Shown: piece by piece, positions 40,651-52,800 of the stretch
Layout of the letters: each line of letters opens with the position of its first letter
How positions within the stretch are numbered: the stretch's first letter is position 1
Source of the DNA: Luscinia megarhynchos
Taxonomy: Eukaryota > Chordata > Aves > Passeriformes > Turdidae
DNA length: 64,000 nt
Direction of reading: 5' to 3'
Assembly (NCBI GenBank): GCA_034336665.1
Contig: CM067565.1
Span: 82,462,858 to 82,526,857 of the forward strand
The notes under the pieces: model-generated
Told to the model about the DNA's origin: nothing
What the model saw: only the letters and a program-made list of their open reading frames with translations
Database searches by the model: none
Made by a program: the position numbers and the translations under genes

Positions 40651-41132
40651 ACAAATCAGATCATATTGCAGATATATAAATATTAGATCTAGCACAAGGA
40701 AGAAGGAAGGAATATGAGGCTGGGAAGGAGAAAAAGGAGAAATTAAGATTAAGACTGCCCAAATTTAAATCAGCTCCAGGTGCCTGGAACCTCACCTATA
40801 ATTTCAGCGTATGACTTTCAATACATGTATTTGCTTTGAGACCAATGCAAAATGAGCTGAAATTGTACATGCTTGTTGAGCTGATTTGTCTGCAATTCCA
40901 GTTTGACTTATCAGTCAAAGCTCATTCATTTCCCTGGGTCTCAGCACCCTTCAATGTGCACTTTACTCAAATTAGTGATCCATCAATAATGCTCACTTTA
41001 CTCAAAAACCCATTACATATTTAACTACAAACAGTTCTCAGGTTCAAAGCTTGCAGCAACAAGATGCATGATGACAAAAAGGGGCTGAGAAATTCCATGT
41101 CTCCTCCTGACCCCTCTGCTTGCCAGAGGGAA

Positions 41133-41182
41133 TCAAAAATGGAAATCTCCATTTTTGATGGACAGATGGATTTCCATCTGTC
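41133..41182. repeat. Two adjacent perfect hairpins
   Basis: The first has 11-bp arms (TCAAAAATGGA, 41133-41143, and its complement at 41148-41158) with a 4-nt loop. Two bases later the second has 9-bp arms (GACAGATGG, 41161-41169, and its complement at 41174-41182), also with a 4-nt loop. A TGGAAATC in the first is also the complement of GATTTCCA in the second, so alternative pairing is possible. Confidence 0.9.
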
Positions 41183-42935
41183 TGGCTACAGTCTCAAGTG
41201 GGCTTGGACTAACTGAATGTTCAGTCTGATTTCTCATGGAAATTCTTGTATTCCTCTAATTGAACAAGGTTCTTAATTCAAGGTTCGAGTCTGCTGCAGT
41301 GCTGTTTAAACACAGGTTTAAATGCTTTGCTAAATCAGAGTTTATGTTGGTACCTTTTTTGGGCACTGCAGGAGTTGCACCACTCAGAGAAACCAACTTC
41401 TTTCTGATCACTCTGAATGCAAGCACATGACTGCTAGCTCTGCTGGGGTGATAAGCACATGCTAACCACTTGGGTGGATGTTTACTTAAAGCCATCTGCT
41501 CAGCTAATCTGTGTAACTATCTGAAACAATTCCTGAGGTCACTCTTTTAAACAAGGACATTGGACAGATGGTCAGCTTTACAATGTGGGTGGAGCACCAC
41601 AGGTTTGAGGAAGCAGATATCATTCCTACAGAAGCCTGAATTACCCACTTTTCTTGCAGTTGATGCATTGTTAAAGCTGTTGCATCACTTCCCAGCCAGT
41701 GCTCCTGGTAAGGTGATCATATTAATTCCTGCTGCTAGGACAGTATAGAATCTGAAACCCAAAATTAGGTTACGTGCAATTATTCAACAGTTTCACTGCT
41801 CAGCTTCCAACTACCAAAACAGCAGCTGCTGCCCATTCAGCTGAGTATGTACAACCATTTGAGTGTGGACACTTTCTGGAGAACATCCAGACTTCTCTCC
41901 TTAGTTTGCAGTGCTGTGACCATGACTGTGATCAATTACTGTACCTTATCTGCTAACTGTTTCAATTCAATAAAGGGGACCTCTGACCCAAAGCCCTTCT
42001 GGGTGCTTTGCCTGGGTAAAGTCAGGCCAACAATCTGCCTACCTGTGTCTCGTTTTCTATACTTACAAAAGAAAGAAATAGCACATATCTTGCTCCTCAG
42101 TGTGCAACACAATGAGAAGATACATACATTTTTAGAAAACACCCATAAAACCACAGATTGTTCTCCTCACGGCTCTTTCAAGGGTACCACATATTGAGCA
42201 TGGAAATCCTGACAGAAAAGAACAAGCTGTATTTGGATGTTTTGGTTGTCCTTGAAAACTTTACAGAAATGGGGGAGCCAAAGGGAAGATAAATGGTTAA
42301 AATATTTTCTTAACAATGAGGTTATCATAAACATAGAAAATTATGTTTACATAAACACAGAAAATTTTCAATAAAATTTGTTCTGAGCAATTTCATCAGA
42401 CACATCTACCAGATGGCTGTCAAATAATTGATTTTGTACCTTGGAAGCCAAATAAAATGTGGAAATTCAGAATTTGAATCTTCTTGCCAAACAAATTATT
42501 AGAAATTTATTTAATTTGACATGTTCTGGCTAATTCAAAATACTTAATTTCAAGAATTTTCAGAGAACGTAAACATAAACATGTAGAGCAGCAGCAGTTC
42601 TCAGGACTGCTCTGGAGGAGAGAGTTGCCCTATTTTTCATTACCTCAAGAGCTCTGGCACTTAAAAATGGCATGAACTGCCCAGATTCGACTCTATTCTC
42701 TGTCTCCATTGCTCACCTGTCAGAAAATTGACATAATCAGCACGTGTGGTCAAAGAGTCACTCTCCAGTTATCTGCTGATGCACTTTAGCTTAGGACAAA
42801 CATTTGTAGCCCCAGCCTTCCAGGGAGTTTCTCACACAACAGGTGGAGACTCATTCCTGGACACTTTTCTGTGGTCTTTCTTTTGTAGTACTGTAATGTG
42901 GAGTAGTGGTGCTGACACAGGCTTTCTCACAGCTC

Positions 42936-43010
42936 AGGTTGTGTGATGCTGGATTTATGTTACAGCCTGACTCCCAGGCTGTCACATAAATCCAGTATCT
43001 GTCACATCCT
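42936..43010. ncRNA. Candidate pre-miRNA-like hairpin (strand unknown)
   Basis: Arms 42949-42969 and 42975-42995 pair over 21 positions with one mismatch around a 5-nt loop (ACTCC). The stem continues with a wobble and three pairs (42945-42948 with 42996-42999). After a small internal loop it continues again with seven of eight pairs (42936-42943 with 43003-43010). The total is about 75 nt, similar in size to a pre-miRNA, though the loop is short. It could equally be a folded-back transposon relic. No expression evidence. Confidence 0.3.
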
Positions 43011-46000
43011 CCTTTATCTTTGTGGTAAAAGAAGAGAAAAACCAGGATCTAGACAAAGGTATCTACTGAATTCAAATTGGATTTATAAATAACACTGGGA
43101 CAGATAATCCAAACACACTTTGCACAAAATTTGTCTAGCTCAAATAGTTTCTTTGCAAACTCCTGAGAAGGGAGTGCCTGTTTTATATACTTTGTGTGAC
43201 ACAGGAAAACTCAGAGGATCTGAGAAAATGGATTGTGGTCCAAAGTTTAATTGTAATTGCACTGAACATGTGCAGTATGCAATAGTCTGCATGAATATAC
43301 AAGGTTACATTAATGAGACAGAAAAGACATTCCTGGGCTGGACTGGACAAGATGAATTGAATGAAAATGTGTATTGAGCTGACTGCCATTAAACATTTTT
43401 ACACTTTAGGTATAAAAGTTATACCTTCTGAAAAAATATTCATACAAATTCAGTGGAAACATAGTGATCCTAGTCTCCAAAAACATGATGTCTGTATTCT
43501 CTGTCAGATTCATTGTCTGTTAGCTACATTCAAATTCAAAAAAATGTGTAGAGAAGGCAAATAAGGAAAGCTTTTAAGAGGTCCCTTGAAAAAGATGTAA
43601 GAAGGCATGCTGTCTCATGTGTTGATGCTGATGCACGAAAAGACTGCCTGGAAAAAGCCAAGACAGTGCCAAGAATGCTGGCATAAGTAGATGAATGACC
43701 AGTGCCTTTGGGGCACTGACGTTTCATTACATAAACAAAAATAGGCAAGACCATCACATGCACTCACATGTAGCAGGAATGAGGAAAAATTCTAATATTT
43801 TCTTAAGGTCAAAGATCTCAGCCACAAGACTTTTTGAAATATGTTGACAGATCACAAGATGAGTAGAAAAAAGGGGGGCACCCAACAGCTTTTATCTTCT
43901 TTGCTACTCTTGGAAAAAGTGAATCAACTAATGAAAACAAGTCATATTTCAGACCACACCAGAAATCACTGCAGTCTTCTGCCACCAATGTTAGGCAGGG
44001 GTTGAAACAGAAACTCGGGTCAAAAGTGATATCAAGCCCTTTCTACTTGGATGCAATGGCTTATAAAAGGGCATCACTTCATTCACCACTCTTGACTAGT
44101 GGTGGCAGGAAGGAAAAACCCAACCATGCCAGCTTCTGCTTTGTGTATAACTCCAGGCTGCTGACATTGTGGCAAAATGCCAGAAGCCAAATTTCCAGTA
44201 AATGGGAACAACTCAGTCCACTGGCCAGCCAAAATACCTGCTCATCTATAAGCAGGGAAGTCAAGGGGCTTGGCTGGTTCCAAAAGAAGCTCAGCCAGAT
44301 TCTGAGTCCATCAGGCAGTCACACCTTTAGCCAGGCAGCCAACTTGACAGGCTTCTGCCAAGAGCTTTCAAAGTATCAATGTGTCTCCAGGGGGAAAATT
44401 AAAAAAAAATAAAAATTAGTTATGGAGTTGCCAGTGAAAAAGTGTTATTTTCTGGAAAATGTGTTTTGGTGGAAAAAGTTGTAACCACGTTAAGAAGCAA
44501 TTCTGTTTGTGGTGCTTAATAGTCTCCATTGCCTGAGGTCTGGAATAATTACAAAATATTGCTGAGGCCAAAAGGGAGGCACACACTGGAAATACGGTGT
44601 GAGATGATGAAGGACTAAGTGGTGAGACTGCCAGTAGAAGGCCCCAAAAGGCTGGCCAAGACCATGCTCAGAATCCTTGCCCTGCCCCTGCTAACAGCAC
44701 TCCACTGAATAAGGAACTACTGTTCTTCATATTCTCATTACTACTTATTTCACCCATGAGACCATCATTTGAGAAATTTTGCCTCTAAATTTGCATTCTT
44801 GCAGTTAAGAGCAGCATTTGCTAATATTTACAAATCCACACAGGGTATGTTTAGTATGTTAGTTTAGTACACCAAGAGTCACGTATGTCTGAGCTATAGC
44901 TGACTCCAGCCACTGTCCAGAAGTTGGATGTTCTATTTGTGCAAAACAGTTCCTTTATTATTACTTACATTTGGCTTGTGCACTTGTGTGTCCTACATTG
45001 ACCCTCATTTGAGGTGAATTTTGAATAGAAAGCTTCACTCAGTCTCTTACTAAATGTTCCTTTTACCTTGCTTCCATAACATGTCATAAAGACTTAATGG
45101 CTGTCACTAGAACCTTATGGGGCTTGATAGTGAGAAATAAAAGGGGCCATTGAACTGTGATGGACACTTACAGGTCCTTGAGTATCTGGATGTACCCTTG
45201 GCTGACAGAAGCCAGCAGGAATACAGAGCAGAGATGAAGCACATTCTTTGCAACACAAATCACACAACCATGACAATCTGGACAGTAAAGTGCTCTGTGT
45301 TACCAAGAAACAGCAGCTTTACCTTTAAAGAAAATCTTTGCTAGTGCTAAAGATTATTCCTGCCCTCATCAGAATTCACATATCCTGCCACATATCCAAA
45401 GACCAGACAGTTTCAGCTCTCAGAGGGACTGCAGCTGGCATTGGAACCTTTGATTTAGCCAAGGCAAACATTGACAGTATCCTCACTTTCATATTTATAT
45501 TATAGACATACTTTGCATTCCTCTAGCACCTTTTATCAGAGGATTGATCTCCTTTACAGACAGCAATGAATTAATGCTCACAATGCAAGCAATGCCAATG
45601 TAATTTGGGATTTGTTTTCCTTGTTCTGTAGATAGGAAAGAATGAAGCTCAAAAATGATGCAACTTATTTAAAGAAGGCTTGGCAGAGCCAGGCACAAAA
45701 TCCAGATATCCAGATATCTTGATACCTGAGGCAATGCCTTCACCTCACTATTATTGCCCTTTCACCTGCTTGCTGTGCAATAGGCATTCAAACTGGACTC
45801 AAATACAAAGGAAAGCTTCACCTGCTTTTTAAAATGGATGCCTAAACTCATGAGTTCACAGCTAGACACCAAGTGTGATAAATGTCCAGGACATCTTCAG
45901 GCATAAGATTTCACTAGTTTCAGAAACCTAGTAGTTAAATAAGGATTAAGAGCTCTAGTTGTATCCACAAATTTAAAAAAAAATAAAATCCCTTTTCTTA

Positions 46001-46217
46001 ATAGGCACTTCTAAGTGGGTAAGTTGAGTGTAAAAATATCACAGAAAAGAAAAAGATATTGTGAAAAGAAAATGAAACTGCTTTTTCTTCACTGGTGTCT
46101 ATATGTTTATTTGACATATCATTGTAAGGAAGACTGGTTTTATAACTAAATATTTGGCAAAATTTCCAGAAAATATATGCATGGATTAGACCTGTGGGTT
46201 TGAGCATAGTAGCCCAA

Positions 46218-46252
46218 TATCAACAGATATCAACAGAGTATCAACAGAGTAT
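46218..46252. repeat. Three-unit tandem repeat of TATCAACAGAG
   Basis: Copies of 10, 11 and 11 bp begin at 46218, 46228 and 46239, and are followed by a broken fourth unit (TATCC). Simple tandem duplication. Confidence 0.85.
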
Positions 46253-46812
46253 CCTGTAGCACTCACCTTTTTCACCCTGTCCAATGACACTATCTCATTT
46301 CCAATTTATACCACCTGATATTCACATATAATGTCTATGCCAGCCACACCAATCACTTCTGTCTGAAAAGGGGTAGGAACATAACTTGTGTGACGCTCAA
46401 ATTCTACATGCACCAAAGACTCTGCTTGTTACACTGATCTTGATCCATTCCTTCATGCAAGGCACATGTGCAAACCAGTATTTCAGTGGAGATAAACAAA
46501 AGTGGGTATAACCTCGAGCATACCTCCCTACCTGCCCCTTCAGTAATTCTGTGGTTCTGAGCACTGTCCTTTCTTTCAGAGCACGTTTGAGAGTGTTAAT
46601 GTTGGAGTCTGCCTTGTCTTGCTCCTCCTTGCATACATATTACCTAAATGAATCCACTGACTTGAATATAATTTCAGATCCAGCCCACAGTGTGAAGATC
46701 CTTTTGGGCAGAACGCTGTTGCTTTTCAGCTCCTGTTGTTTCTTAAAATCACACTTACAGAAGAGTTCTCAAAACTCCTATTAGTTCTCTAAAGCCACAA
46801 CTGCATCTGGTT

Positions 46813-46840
46813 AAAAAAAAAAAAAAAGAAAAAGAAAAAC
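46813..46840. repeat. A-rich tract
   Basis: Fifteen A residues are followed by GAAAAAGAAAAAC. No SINE or retrocopy body is recognised upstream. Confidence 0.9.
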
Positions 46841-49800
46841 AAAACCCAAAAAATCCAAGGATTTTAAACTTCCTAGCTTGAGCCAAGATACTGTGAATAA
46901 AAGACCATCTTACAACACATGGGGCATTCTGTTGCTCTTGTAAACCTCACTGCAGAGGTTGTAATGGGAAAATCCATGACAATACTAGAAAAACTGTCTG
47001 ATGGTCAGTATTTAGCTACTTTTTTTTAAACTATGTTTCCTTCCTATTTGCCATAGCTACTAATCTGTTCTGCCATAACTTCAAACCATGTGAACACTAC
47101 CTACCAAATGAGTCCACCCTCACCAGCTGTAGCTCTTTATGGAGATCTGAGAGAGAGAAAAAGCCCTACCAGTATTAAAGTACACTATGAAGGCATTTCA
47201 CTCCTGCTTGAAGGTCTTATTCTATAAAAATTACTTTTTTATATTAACACTTTCTTTACTTTCCTATCTGAATGGGCTTTTTGACATTAAAATTACACTG
47301 TATTTCTTGCAAGAATTGATCAGTTTTTCTGATGTTATGCCTGATGGAAAAATTGTCAATAGATACCCCAATTGACTACCATTCTTATTGTAATTTTATT
47401 GTGAGATTCAGGTGCTGGGGTTGGTGGCTGCATTCTGTGTCATACCTGCACACAAAGTGCAGCCTGAGAGCTGTTCAGGCAACCAGGCCAAATTCACTAA
47501 TTCAGAGCTTCTAGGACAAAGAAAGCAAGTTGTCTGCAGTTAGGTGTTTGACTTCCATACACAAATACTTGATTTGTATCTGTACTAGATAAGAATGAAA
47601 TTCTATATGACCACTGATTTCTTGTCCTTTTGCTTTTTTGGAAATCACTCTGATCCTAACATTTTTCTCCAATTGTGGCTCTTCCTGCCTTGTTGTTCAT
47701 GTTTTCATTAATAAGAACAGCATTGCACCATGTGTTCTTACAGCAAATGACCACCATCATCATTCTATTCTTTAGTCTGTTTCCAAGTCAGATTTCTGCC
47801 TTAGCCCACCCTGGACCCCTCAGTTCATTCTGCAGAATTTCAAACTGTAACCATGGCTCTGGCCACAGACATTGCCCATTGCTCTCAGTTTTGTCCTCAG
47901 CTCTTTTCCACAGCGATTGGACACTTGTTTCCCCATTCCTCTCCTCTCTAGCTCATAAAAGCAGTCATTTAACCTTTGCCACAACCAGCCCCAAGCCAGC
48001 CCCAGAGACCAGGCAGGGTGAAACCTCCCAGCACAGCTCTCCCAGGGGAGGCAATAACCAGCAGTCATGATAGAGTTTTTCCATGGAGCCAGACTCACTC
48101 AGGCTGGCTACTGCATTACACTGCATGAAGAATTTCTAACTGGGATTTAGAATATGGGTCTCAAAGGCTGTCCTTCAGTCTTTTAATTTCCTAATCTACC
48201 ACTGATCCCTGTTTTCCTCCTATTTACATTGCCACAAGCTCTCAAGCAAACCTAAAGCAAGACAAAACCTGGAGTCAAAGCAAGTCAAATTAAGTGTTTC
48301 TAGTTTACTCAAAGCCAAGGATGCCTCAGTTACCCTTTGCCAGCACCTGTGTATGTGGCAGACCTCAGGCAGCTAAAATATCCCATCTTTGGAACAGTGA
48401 GGTCAGGAAGGCAGGTCAGCATCAGCTCGTTTAACAGGCACAGAGGCATCTCTTTTTGTCTTGCAGAGCACCACACACACACTAATGACAGTTTCTGGGC
48501 AGAGGAAAACAACAGGGAAAAGTAAGAACATATTTTTCCTCTGATGTTTCACTTTATGGAATACTTAATGATTTTCCACCTTTCCTTATCTCCATTCTTT
48601 CTTCAGGTATCGCTGTTTATCTTAGAGGAAAATGTTTCCTAAATAGTCACTATTTGGCTCATTCTTATTAATGAATAATCTCAGGTGCTTCTGATTTTAA
48701 ATTGTGAAATATCTCCCCTAAAAGTATGTTTGAAGTTCATAGCCATAACATGGAAATGTTTCCAGACACTGACAAAGACAGTATATATGCCTGATTTTAA
48801 CCCTGTTACAAGTGCAGATGTAGTCCTTCTGTGCTATCAGTCTGAAATGGGCTTAAAAGCCCAGAAAAGTATAAACTCAGTTTGGAAAATGAACTCCAGG
48901 ATAGGATACTCAGTGCAGCTGGGCAGTGAGGGTGTGTAATTAGTTAATGCCACTCCAGCCTCACCATTCCTGATGTCCAAAGGGGCAAGTAGCAGTTAAT
49001 TAATTGTGTTAGTTCATTGTGATCCTAGGTTATGAATATGGCTAAGGTAGATTGTTACCTCATAGAGAGAGCTTGAGGCTTGATATTTAAGTTCTTTTTG
49101 TGGAAGGCCGTTGAAGCACTAATTCAGTGGGTTGGCTGAAGGTCCCTGGCTGTGAAATAGATGGTGGGGACAAGATATACAGAGCTTTTCATGAACTTAA
49201 GCAGTATGGACAGTACTGGTCAGGACCCTGCCATTTCTAACATGCAATCAGAAGCTCAAACTGTAAACAATCTTTACATAAATTTGTGTAAATTGTCCAG
49301 ATTTTCTACTCCCTATTTTTTCATTTTTTGGTGCTTTGCACTTCATTAAGATTGGATTTCTTCCGCCAAAGTGTACAGTAAAACTAGGCAAAGACATTCT
49401 CAGATACCTATAAATATGTTTGTCTCCTCAGAATGTCTATGTTTGGGCTTTTGGTTCTGCAACACATATTTTAATTTCCCTTATCCTAGGGCACGTGTAC
49501 AGTAAATAATGGGGCAGTACAGAGGTTACTCATTTAGCACCTCCAGATGACTCTGTGTGGAGAATAAATGTTCATGACACTTGCTGAGGTCCACAAGCAA
49601 TATAGTTGAATAACATACAGACTGGTGAACCCTGCCACAAGTCTAATCACAACCATTTGGAATTTAATCTCCTGGTCTAGAGTGCATCTGAGATTCCTTG
49701 TGAACAATTACATGTTTGTAAATAACATCCCTGGGACCTGACCTGGATGAAGCAAGATGCCACAAATCAGCAGTCCCACACTGCTAAGCACTGTGCAGAG

Positions 49801-52800
49801 CAGGGTGGCCACTGCCAGCATCCCTCTGGTCCCCACCCTGCAGATGCAGGAGCAAGGCAGGACAGAGCTGGGCTGGCAGGCCAGGGGTCTGGGCTGGGGG
49901 TGAAGGTGGGAGTGTGCAGGACATGGAGTCTGCCTGTGGAAGTGGAGAAACCATGGGCATGCCAGAGAAACCATGGGCATGCCAGAGACGTGGGGTGACA
50001 TGGTGGGAGAGGTTGCTGGTGGCTCAGAGCGAGTCCTGGAGAGAACAGAGCCTAAGCAGGAATAATTCCCTCTGTGTCTGCATGTGTCCAGATGTTCAGC
50101 AGCAGCAAGTGCCTGTCTTGGCTGAATGCCCTCCAGCAACAGTCCCAAGCAACAACAGCTCCCACAGCTCCCTTGCCCTGTGACACAGACACCAACCCAG
50201 GGTCACTGCACTAAAAACACTGGGCTTAATGCAGACACCTGAGGCAAAGTTTAATCCCTTCTGTTCTCTTCCCAGCATATGGTTTTTATTTGTCTGCAGC
50301 CCTTCTGCACTCGGATGGGCATGTCCTGGGTACGTGCTGTTTACCTACAAGGAATCCTAAGTATTTAATGGCATGCCAGCACTGGGCAGTCACTGCTGTG
50401 CTGGAGCTGCCCTTGGCTCTGATGTGATATCCTGTCTCAGCAGTTGCCAGTACTCTGGTCTTCCCATCCTCTTGAGCCATCTGAATTTGCAATATTCATT
50501 TGAGGGTGACCTGAGGCCACATCAATTCGTGTCGGTTTGCAAAGACCAGGTGAATCATATGCACTATGAGATTTCCCTAGTTTCATCCACTAAATAGTAA
50601 TGGATTTTATGTGACAGCATAATTATGGCCTGAAAAACTCATTTTAATTTAACTTGAGAAGTGAATTTATGTCAGTGTGATTCAACTGATGTGGACACTG
50701 CCACTGCAGCTTTGACAGATGAGCACCAGCAAAAATCACTGCTGTAGTTCAAGAGTACAGCTCTAATTATTCCCTCTCTATTGACTTGTCCAATAAGAAG
50801 AAAACTGTGATGGAGATTTACTTAATTCCCCCCTCCTTCCCCATATGAAGAGGAACATAATCACCATTCAGACACTTCATGTATAATTTTTTCTCTCCAG
50901 TTAACTTTGTGTGCCTTGAATAATTCAACACTGTAAACTGAAGAGACACTTTTCTACCACAAAAAAAAAGGTTGCATGGGCAGCATATATTCCAGTTTTC
51001 TTGTTTAGGGAGGGCTCCCTTTCTTCTTTGTATAAATTTCCTAACAGAAGTATATTTGTGCCATGAAGTGCATAAACACCCAATACAGTGGGGCTCACAG
51101 GACAAACTGCACAAACTCTAACTTTGATCTGCACAAAACTGTGGAAGTTTCCTTGGGCTTTCTTGTCAGACTGTCCAGGCAGGGATGTACTACTGTAGTA
51201 ACTGGGCTACTGGGCACCTGGACACAATCTCTGGGCAGAAAGAGAGGACACACCTGGAAAGACATGGAAGTATGGAATTCCCAAAAGGTAGGTATCTGAG
51301 TTAAGTGCATATACTGTGTTAGCAAGTCTCCAGAGAATAACTGAGTGTGCCAATATTTCTTCCCTGCATCAACTGCATGATTGCCAACCTCTATATTCCT
51401 CTGGATGCCTACATGAGGAAATGGCACCTATTTTTTCATTAGCTAATTACATTATGATAATGAGAAAAATATATACCATGTAGACAAACACTTAAGCAAG
51501 TCTTTATCTACAGTTAAATTAACCACTAATATTCTGAAATAGGAATATCTACATAGTCTCTTACATTGTTTAAAATCTCTTCAAGTTCCATTAGAGTAGC
51601 TTTCCCTTCCAGAGAAACCATGAGTTCCCTTTTACAGTGTAGATGAATTGCTTTGCAGAGTCTTTTATTGTCACTAGTTTGATATTTTTCCTTTTTTCCA
51701 GAGCCTGAAAATTGCACTTTTCCCTGATTTAGATTTTAAGCTCTTTGGGGAGAAATCATTTCTGTGTGTATTCATACAGCAGACTTGGGTCTTGATGACT
51801 GTGGCTTGTAAACATTACCACAACATAGATAGTACATTAATTATAAATTATATTGTTGATACATTACCATGTCTTAAGTGGTGTCACTGTCTATAACTCT
51901 GTCTCATCACAGAGATGAGATCAAGACAGTTCTATAATCAAAACATTTGTCTGAAGTAATGGTTGCTCCAGATCCTCCTGGAACAGATTCAGAAACAGAG
52001 ATTGACATAGTATTGTAAACTTCTTTCCTAAGGTAGCATGCATACCAAAGATTGACATATTTTGTGAAACTTCAGAAGATTAAAAATTATTAACTAAGGT
52101 AAGTGCATTAAGTATATGCATCTACAAACAATTTGATGCACATGAGAGTCTCAGACTGATTTGCAAACATTATTTCACTACCTATTATTTACAAAAATAT
52201 CAAAATCTGAATTTAACTTCAGGATAAATTAGCCTGTTCGGTGGGCATGTTCACAAAATATAAGAAAATAAGTAAACTTGTATGACTGATGTGTATAAGA
52301 AATGGATAAGTGCTGGACTCCACAAATTGGGTGCAGATCATTTCAATTTCTTGTATTAGCCAGTGCCTTAAACACTGAGTTCACTGTTACTTGACCTGAA
52401 TTGATTCGATTGCCAAGGTTGTGCTGGAAATCTGTGACAAAACAAAAAATAGAAACCAAATCTTCTAACTCTCACTAAATTAGTTTCTTAATTACAGCAA
52501 CTGACAGAGTGATCCATAACAGCATTTAACCACATGAAGAGCAATTTAAGACAGTTTCCCAACAACTTGAGGCAAATAACTCAAATCTCATCTAAACAGC
52601 CTAGGGACACATAGGTTGGACTGAGAAGCCAAGTTTCACTCTTGTATCCACAGAATGGATCAGCAACACAAAGAATGACACAGGAGATGCCCTCCTTCCT
52701 GAGTCCCCAGCCACTGTGGTGACAATCTTTGTCTCTCTTGTCCTGCTGATCCCTGTCATGTGAGTCGTGTAGTCCTGGCCCCTTATCCTCCAAAGAGGAG

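Larger units (their letters stand above)
40651..46812. other. Intergenic sequence with hairpins, no gene recognised
   Basis: I recognise no exon. The stretch holds two notable sets of inverted repeats (41133-41182 and 42936-43010) and a three-unit tandem repeat near 46218. The 136-codon open frame at 44002-44412 (plus) has no recognisable domain. Confidence 0.5.

Noticed and set aside
41282..41292. tRNA B-box-like GGTTCGAGTCT
   Set aside because: The final base deviates from the consensus, no A box or acceptor stem is found at the right distance, and no cloverleaf can be drawn.
44002..44412. 136-codon plus-strand frame
   Set aside because: No recognisable domain; length within chance expectation; no splice or start context.
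47675..48070. 131-codon plus-strand frame whose start looks like a signal peptide
   Set aside because: Hydrophobic leaders are common in T-rich sequence; the rest is low-complexity S/P/H-rich with no domain and no supporting splice or promoter context.
49708..50148. 146-codon minus-strand frame (and overlapping plus-strand frames)
   Set aside because: A GC-richer patch lengthens open frames on both strands; no conserved motif, and the 20-bp duplication falls inside it.
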